Assembly (NCBI GenBank): GCA_014058105.1
Contig: JACGCM010001798.1
Span: 2,735,001 to 2,799,000 of the forward strand
Origin: Kingdonia uniflora
Taxonomy: Eukaryota > Streptophyta > Magnoliopsida > Ranunculales > Circaeasteraceae
Length of the DNA: 64,000 bases
Direction of reading: 5' to 3'
Below are positions 59,301 through 64,000 of the stretch, piece after piece. The first letter of the stretch is position 1. Each line of letters starts with the position of its first letter. The notes beneath the pieces were generated by a model that saw only the letters and a program-made list of their open reading frames with translations, did no database searches and was not told where the DNA came from. Made by a program: the position numbers and the translations under genes.

Positions 59301-62031
59301 ACAAAAGCCAAAAATCAGATGTCATATCAATCGCCAAACCAAATGCTACCAAACCAAATCGGAACAACTCAGAGCGAACTAACCACCAAATCCTAATCAG
59401 ATGTCAACTAACTACCAAATGCTAATCAAATGCAAATTATCCGTCAAATGCTAATCAGATACGATTTGACTGCTAAATACTAATAAGATGCGAACTAACC
59501 CTCAATCAGATACGAACTATCCGCCATAAGCAAAACAGATGCGTATTAACGCTAGATCCTAAACAGATGCGTATTAATGCCAAATCCTAAACAAATGCAA
59601 ACTAATGCCAGATAATAACTTAATGTGAACTCTAACCGCCAACTACTAACTAAATGTGAACTAAACACCACCAAATATTAACCAGAAGCATACTAACCGC
59701 CGAGCGCGCCTTCATCAATTTCATCAACCACTATCAAAACTTTGAGACCCATATCACAAGTTTGACATCAGATTCAAATCACAATCAAGGAACTCAAGAT
59801 TTCAAACACAAACCACAACACCACATATTAGTTCCAATCAATTAAAATCAAACAACCAAACCAGATTTCTACTTAAACAACAACACAAACACCAATTCAG
59901 GTCTGAAATAAGATAACAGTCACTACCCAATACAAGAACTCAAAGATAACTTGCAATCATAGGATGAAGACATCATACCCACCTGATTTTGAAATAAAAA
60001 AACGAAACTAACCGAGGGATATCTAGAGAAGTTGTACCAAATGTGCTTCCAAATCACAAAAACCCATATATTACATTAGGGTTGTTCAAAATCATTCTAG
60101 ATTTCATACAAAAGCACCACCTCAATCTTCAAAGCAAATATAAACAAGCCCTTGGATTCAAAACAAAAATCTAATTGATCAACGGTTGATTTCAAGTCAA
60201 AATTACAGGAACCCAAAGCAAAATCAAGACCCAAATCAGTTGCAATTTCCAATAATCAGATCCAAATCAGAGTATTATCTTGAATGCAGAGAGAAATCAG
60301 ACCCAAATCAAAATTGCACCCAAATAAATAAAGCAGATGAAACCCCTACATTGATTTCAAGCTTTGGTTTCAAACATGGAAGCCATGTAGGTGCAAATGC
60401 GAATATAGAGAGAAAATCAAACTAGCTCTGATACCATAATAGATCTTAGAAGATAAAGAAAAAGGAGAGAAAATTGAAGAACACAAAAGACTATATTGGA
60501 TTGAATTGGGTAAGTTACAATCTAAGCAACTCGACTACTTATAGGCTACAATATAAAAGGAAAATACTATACTACCCTTAAAATTATAATAATACTAAAT
60601 CTATCTCTAACAGTGTGGAGAGAGAGAAACGAGAGGGTCTTCAACAACGAAGAAACTCAAGCTCAGGCAGTCCTTCAGAACATAATAAAAGCCATAAGAT
60701 CCATACTCACAAGCAACAAGACCAAGGAAGAAGATAACTCAACCACCAGGGATCTTGTTGCAGAAGGGAATGTCCCTGTTCAATGGACCCACAACACTCC
60801 TACATACTGCAGTCGGAAGAAGCCCCCATAAGCTCACTTTGCTTTAAATACTGATGGATCTCTCACAGATGTTGGAGGCTTTAGGGCTATACTCAGAGTC
60901 ATGAAGAAGAACCAGTTAAAGCTTGTGCAGGATGGACTAGGCCTCAAGACATCACAGTTCATGAGCTACAGGTATAAGAGAAGACCTAAGGATGGTAAGA
61001 ACTGAGGATGTTGAGCACATTATTGTCTTCACAGACTCTGCTTGCTATATTACCAACAAACGCCAAACACCTTGGCATGTGAGAAGACTGGTCACAGAAA
61101 TTTCAAGGAAAAGCAGCATTTTATTTCTTTTCACATTGAACATGTCTACAGGCAAGCAAACCAAGCAGCACATGACTATCTAAGCTAAAATCATTAGAGG
61201 GTTACCTCTTAATCCAACCTAGTGCTTTCACAGCTGGACTAAATCAAATTACTCTGAATGATAAACATGGCAGGCTTTATGTTAGATCTGGGTAGAGACA
61301 GAAACAAGGGTTGCTAGGATTATTTCTTTTTTTAAGTGGTGTTTAGGCTCGTCCCTGTCTGCCTGTAGGGAGGGGAGTTTGTCCCCACCTTGTACATTCT
61401 CATGCTTTTTTTCTTTTTATACATTTTCATGGGGGTTAGACCCCTAGCTTACCCACCCAAAAAAGAAGATAAAAATGACAACAGGTTTAGAGAGCTATAG
61501 CATTAAAAGACGATAAAAAAGAAGTTAAAACGAAAATACGAAAAAAATTCATCGAATACTAAATACTAAGCAGCTGAAATAGGAAACAGGTCCAAACTAC
61601 TAACCCTCAAGTTTTTCAGATCAATATCAAAAAGATCCTTTAGACCGGGCCTTTGAACTTTCACAACGACTTCCTGGCCCTTCAACCGTGCACGGTGTAC
61701 CTGGCCTGTTCAAGAAAAGATATAGCATTTAGACTCTTAATTCATATCAATAGAATACCAGCCATGAAATAAAATAGTGCAAGACTATAGTAGCTCCTGC
61801 TCAAATAGAATGTTGTTTCACTTTTTACAACGGTAGTAGATGGGCCACTACTTCTCGAACTGGTATAAGAATTCCTTACATGAATGAATCTAAATATAAA
61901 TCAAAATTACCAAGACTAGCGGCAGCTATGGGCTCATAATCAAATCGGTCAAAAATATCACCCAAGGGGGCTCCAAGCTCTTCGACGATTATTGACACAG
62001 CAGTTTCTGATGGGAATGGAGGAACTTGGTC
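50330..62031 (-). CDS. ABC1K3: ABC1K3-like plastid atypical kinase, C-terminal 500 aa (5' end outside window)
   Basis: Seventeen minus-strand exons in consistent phase, 1,503 nt including stop: 62,031-61,911, 61,705-61,605, 57,492-57,394, 55,778-55,668, 55,577-55,498, 55,408-55,339, 54,691-54,618, 54,516-54,447, 54,103-54,015, 53,921-53,797, 53,020-52,940, 52,833-52,773, 52,551-52,497, 52,404-52,306, 52,215-52,126, 51,595-51,536, 50,446-50,330. Kinase motifs of the ABC1/UbiB family are present: [13 protein letters not shown] (Ala-rich loop), VVVKVQRPG (Lys), EIDYTQEA (ExD), [12 protein letters not shown] (catalytic loop) and YDFGMMG. The first exons (transit peptide, KxGQ) are missing. The C-terminal half ([30 protein letters not shown]) and a hydrophobic end ([11 protein letters not shown], then [17 protein letters not shown]) match the Arabidopsis ABC1K3 type, a plastoglobule protein linked to tocopherol and plastoquinone metabolism. 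One intron is GC-AG. Introns are filled with transposons but the frame is intact. Confidence 0.88.
50613..51441 (+). mobile_element. Probable solo LTR in the last ABC1K3 intron
   Basis: About 829 bp beginning TGTTAGGAAG and ending CCCAACA, the usual copia-type LTR ends, with TATA-like CTATAAATATAG near 51,065 and a run of 'ttcgaacga' motifs at 50,880-50,960. The flanks AAGTA and CAGCA agree at only 3 of 5 bases, so the target duplication is not secure. Non-coding. Confidence 0.55.
51735..51858. repeat. 62-bp tandem duplication in an ABC1K3 intron
   Basis: The block starting 'agtacagtgtgacaagatag' occurs at 51,735 and again at 51,797, nearly identical (one T/C difference plus small A/T changes). 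Recent duplication. Confidence 0.9.
53151..53493 (+). mobile_element. Solo LTR with ATTAT target duplication
   Basis: 343 bp beginning TGATAGAACACG and ending ACTAACA, with exact ATTAT on both sides (53,146-53,150 and 53,494-53,498). It contains TATA-like CTATAAATAAAGG near 53,350 and 'caataaaag' further on. It lies in the ABC1K3 intron between exons 53,921-53,797 and 53,020-52,940. Confidence 0.85.
57560..58400 (-). pseudogene. LINE reverse transcriptase fragment (minus)
   Basis: The minus strand, across several frames, shows the order of a plant L1-type RT C-terminal half: an FVD-like site near 58,320, [16 protein letters not shown], an LPST-LRLPLG-like stretch near 58,110, and more remote parts below 57,950. 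Many stops. It sits in the large ABC1K3 intron. Assignment is by motif order only. Confidence 0.45.
58560..61480 (+). mobile_element. L1-type LINE 3' fragment (plus), interrupted
   Basis: Plus-strand fragments encode the end of a plant L1 ORF2: a zinc-binding RT tail ([16 protein letters not shown] near 58,720, then SFVYHV), continuing after an insertion with [17 protein letters not shown] (60,613 on). An RNase H domain follows ([14 protein letters not shown] near 60,844, IVFTDSACY near 61,023, [14 protein letters not shown] near 61,137). Stops and frameshifts occur. The 3' end is near 61,480, at an A-rich tail (AAAAAAGAAGATAAAAA). It is 5'-truncated or broken, in the ABC1K3 intron, in antisense to the gene. 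Confidence 0.7.
58919..60612 (-). mobile_element. Small non-autonomous LTR element (TRIM/LARD-like)
   Basis: Direct repeats 58,919-59,093 (175 bp) and 60,437-60,612 (176 bp) are about 95% identical. Read on the minus strand, the LTR starts TGTTAGAG, and the upstream LTR is followed at once by TGGTATCAGAGC (60,436-60,425), the primer site for initiator-Met tRNA. A G-rich polypurine tract (ACGGGGGG) precedes the 3' LTR. An exact 5-bp target duplication GTGTG lies at 58,914-58,918 and 60,613-60,617. The 1.34-kb interior has no protein genes. It inserted in the LINE frame and runs in the same direction as ABC1K3. Confidence 0.9.
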
Positions 62032-62690
62032 CTGCAATTAAAACGTGTTTCAACCATTAAACGAATGAGAACTTGTAACCAAACAATTCTATCCTTGGAG
62101 TAACTTTTATGACTGGAAGCCAATCACAATAGTAATCTCGGGTTATAATGTGATTCTTCTAAAATCTCTACTCCAGCGGACATTTGGGTTCAACTCAATA
62201 AAAAAAATGATGTCATAATCAAAATGCACTGATTAAGCCATTGAGCACATTGACTAAAAAATAAAGAAGGATATTAGCAAAGTGGCCCCACGGTTGAATA
62301 TTACAACCAAAGGTTGTGCAGCAGGGAATGTTCTCTTGCTACTGAGATTGATTCCCATTGCCATTATGTGGGAAAAGTGGAGAAAAGGAAACAAGTCTTT
62401 ATGGGAAGGAGGAAGAGAATTGGGGAAAGATTGATCTGACTTGATGTGGTGTGCTTTTGTATTGTTTTCCATTTCCCTTTCCTATGGGTTGTACTCTTTC
62501 CACCTTGAAAAGCTCTCTTTTGAGCTAGTAAATAAATTATTATCACCTACTCAAAAAAAAAACTGCATCGAAGGTGATCTATTTTGAGTAAACCCATGGG
62601 GCGTTTAGAACCATTTGAAAAACTATGCAGTGAGATTTAGGGGGAAGGGGGGATACAATGAGAGGTTATGTACTAGCATTAGTAGGTGGC
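62032..62690. other. Non-coding, ABC1K3 intron (upstream side)
   Basis: Follows the first visible ABC1K3 exon on its 5' side. No preceding exon was found. A poly-A near 62,551 and purine-rich stretch at 62,370-62,430 may mark another retroelement remnant. Confidence 0.4.
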
Positions 62691-64000
62691 CTAAAACTAC
62701 GCTTATCTTTTGAGCGCGCTTTTTTCTCCCTAGTCAGGTCTGACTAGCCTCGCGTCCTATTCTTCTCGTTTTATCTACTGCTAGTACTTTCCTAGTTCGG
62801 TCATAAGACAACGCGTCGGGAGCCATGTTTGGATCGAAGAAGCTTTCCTGCAGATCCGCTTTAGACTCTGTGCGAGATTGGAAAAGAAGGAGTTGCGCCT
62901 AAACTCTTTGGAACAGACAAAGTTGCTACGTTATTGGAACAGAAGGAGTTGCTACGGCTTAGTCACTACTTTCTGTTGTTACCGAAGTCTTCTCTTTATA
63001 GGCCTAGTCAGCCGCGGCAACAGAAAAGAGGCTTCTAAGGTGTCTTCTTTGAAAGCCGTATGAGTGTCTAGTAGCGGAAATCTTTTTCTTTTGATGAATG
63101 AAGATCTACGCGCTCGCAGCTCCAAAAGAAAACGTAAACGAGAAAGTCTTAGCGTAGAGCTGGACAACTCACTTTTTCAACAAGTGGGCGCTGACCTCGT
63201 GGGATTTGTCTATACCGGAGTAGGAAAGAGCTCTCATTGCATTGCCTTCCTAAGTGTTCAAATGGATAGCTGAAGCGATGCCCGGGTGTTTGGAGACGAA
63301 GCCTATGCTCTGATTGGGAAAGTAGCATTCAGAGACTAAGGAGTAGAGAGTATGAGGTTGCCAAGATAAGTAGAGTACAGCGGCGTGGCACCGGTTTCTT
63401 TCTTCCTTCATAGATGTTCAATCCGATTCAGAGACTAACTAGCCACTATTAAGGAAAAGCAAGAGAGATGCAAGGACCAAGCCTAACCACCACCAGATGA
63501 GATGCTCGACCCAGACCGAGGCATGTCTCTACACTGCTGATGCTCCACTTCTAAAGCAAGAGCATGTCTCTACGCTGCTGATGCTCCTCTTCTAAAGCAA
63601 GAGCATGTCTCTATGCTGCCATCACTACTATGACGTTAAAAGGCCTAACTGGACCTTGATTCTGCTCTTCCTGGTGTAGGATAGCGCATTAGTAGGAGGC
63701 TCATAGCGCAATGATAGCCGGGTATTCACTGTACACCTCATTTCATGCAGACCTCGCTTCCAAAAAAAGGAGTTGATATTTGAGCTTCTATCAACTTAGC
63801 TCAACTGGACCAGCATACTATCAACTTAGCTCCTAGCTTCGCTTTCTTTCTAGCTAGATCAACCACTATGCTACCGCTTAAAAAACACCTATCTCAACAC
63901 TGGGCTGGGACAGACCCCTCTCCTACCTTCTAGCTATCTTCATCTTATCTCAACTAGTGAGACACCGAAGGCTCTCACCTATAGGCGCCCAGACCTACCA
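62690..64000. other. Possible mitochondrial-derived insertion (NUMT-like)
   Basis: From about 62,690 composition changes: higher G+C, fewer A/T runs, and the 'cttgctt/ctttct', 'agctcctagcttcgctttc' and 'gaagcgatgcccggg' style common in angiosperm mitochondrial intergenic DNA. It extends to the window end. No standard mitochondrial gene was recognised. It would lie in the 5' part of ABC1K3 or its flank. This rests on sequence style only. Confidence 0.35.
63520..63640. repeat. 41-bp tandem repeat, three copies
   Basis: 'gcatgtctctac' recurs at 63,521, 63,562 and 63,603 with 'gctgctgatgctcc' and 'cttctaaagcaagag' between. The third copy is partial. Confidence 0.9.

Noticed and set aside
62254..62546. 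Minus-strand frames upstream of the first visible ABC1K3 exon
   Set aside because: They do not resemble the N-terminal part of ABC1 kinases and lack fitting splice sites.

Overview
The window reads as nuclear DNA of a flowering plant, probably a eudicot. It holds plant-type spliced genes with GT-AG introns, a plastid ABC1-type kinase, a phytosulfokine-like peptide locus, and dense nested plant transposons (Ty3/gypsy, Ty1/copia, L1-type LINE, hAT, Mutator and Harbinger types). No bacterial operon, CRISPR array, rRNA or tRNA gene was recognised.

Layout. 0-16 kb is transposon wreckage: a diverged pair of LTR-like repeats (about 0.2-2.4 kb), a MITE (3.7-4.1 kb), and a decayed Ty3/gypsy element (about 4.4-15.9 kb) with gag, protease, RT, RNase H and integrase on the plus strand, a long antisense extra ORF behind its own TATA box, and a solo LTR inserted in its 3' LTR region. 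16.8-18.7 kb holds an intact single-exon gene for a molybdenum-cofactor-sulfurase-like PLP protein (635 aa). Convergent to it, 19.6-20.8 kb holds an intact four-exon URM1 gene (99 aa) on the minus strand.

20.7-36.4 kb is the most unusual part. A tandem array of a roughly 1,284-bp unit carries URM1 exon 1 (start codon, seven codons and splice donor) with its 5' UTR and promoter, six times in all. The array was later hit by a Harbinger-type MITE, a hAT-type MITE and a complete but dead Ty1/copia element (28,977-36,142), each with target-site duplications and an empty site visible in sister units. The array ends inside the 5' LTR of a second, more decayed copia element (36,195 to about 42,250), which suggests how the unit formed.

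44-47 kb is a hAT-like element containing a Mutator-like element, which itself contains a minisatellite of short palindromes. 47.7-48.1 kb is an inverted-repeat element. 48.6-48.9 kb is a phytosulfokine-like locus with the pentapeptide YIYTN. From 50.3 kb to beyond 62.0 kb, on the minus strand, lie the last 17 exons of an ABC1K3-like plastid kinase (500 aa of C-terminal sequence, reading frame intact). Its 5' end lies outside the window. Its introns hold two solo LTRs, LINE fragments on both strands, and a small non-autonomous LTR element that splits a LINE reading frame. 62.7-64.0 kb looks like organelle-derived (mitochondrial-style) DNA, but this is tentative.

Three cellular genes look functional: the MOCOS-like gene, URM1 and ABC1K3. 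URM1 works in tRNA thiolation and protein urmylation. ABC1K3 family members act in plastoglobules. The peptide locus is uncertain. All boundaries were read by eye, without database searches.
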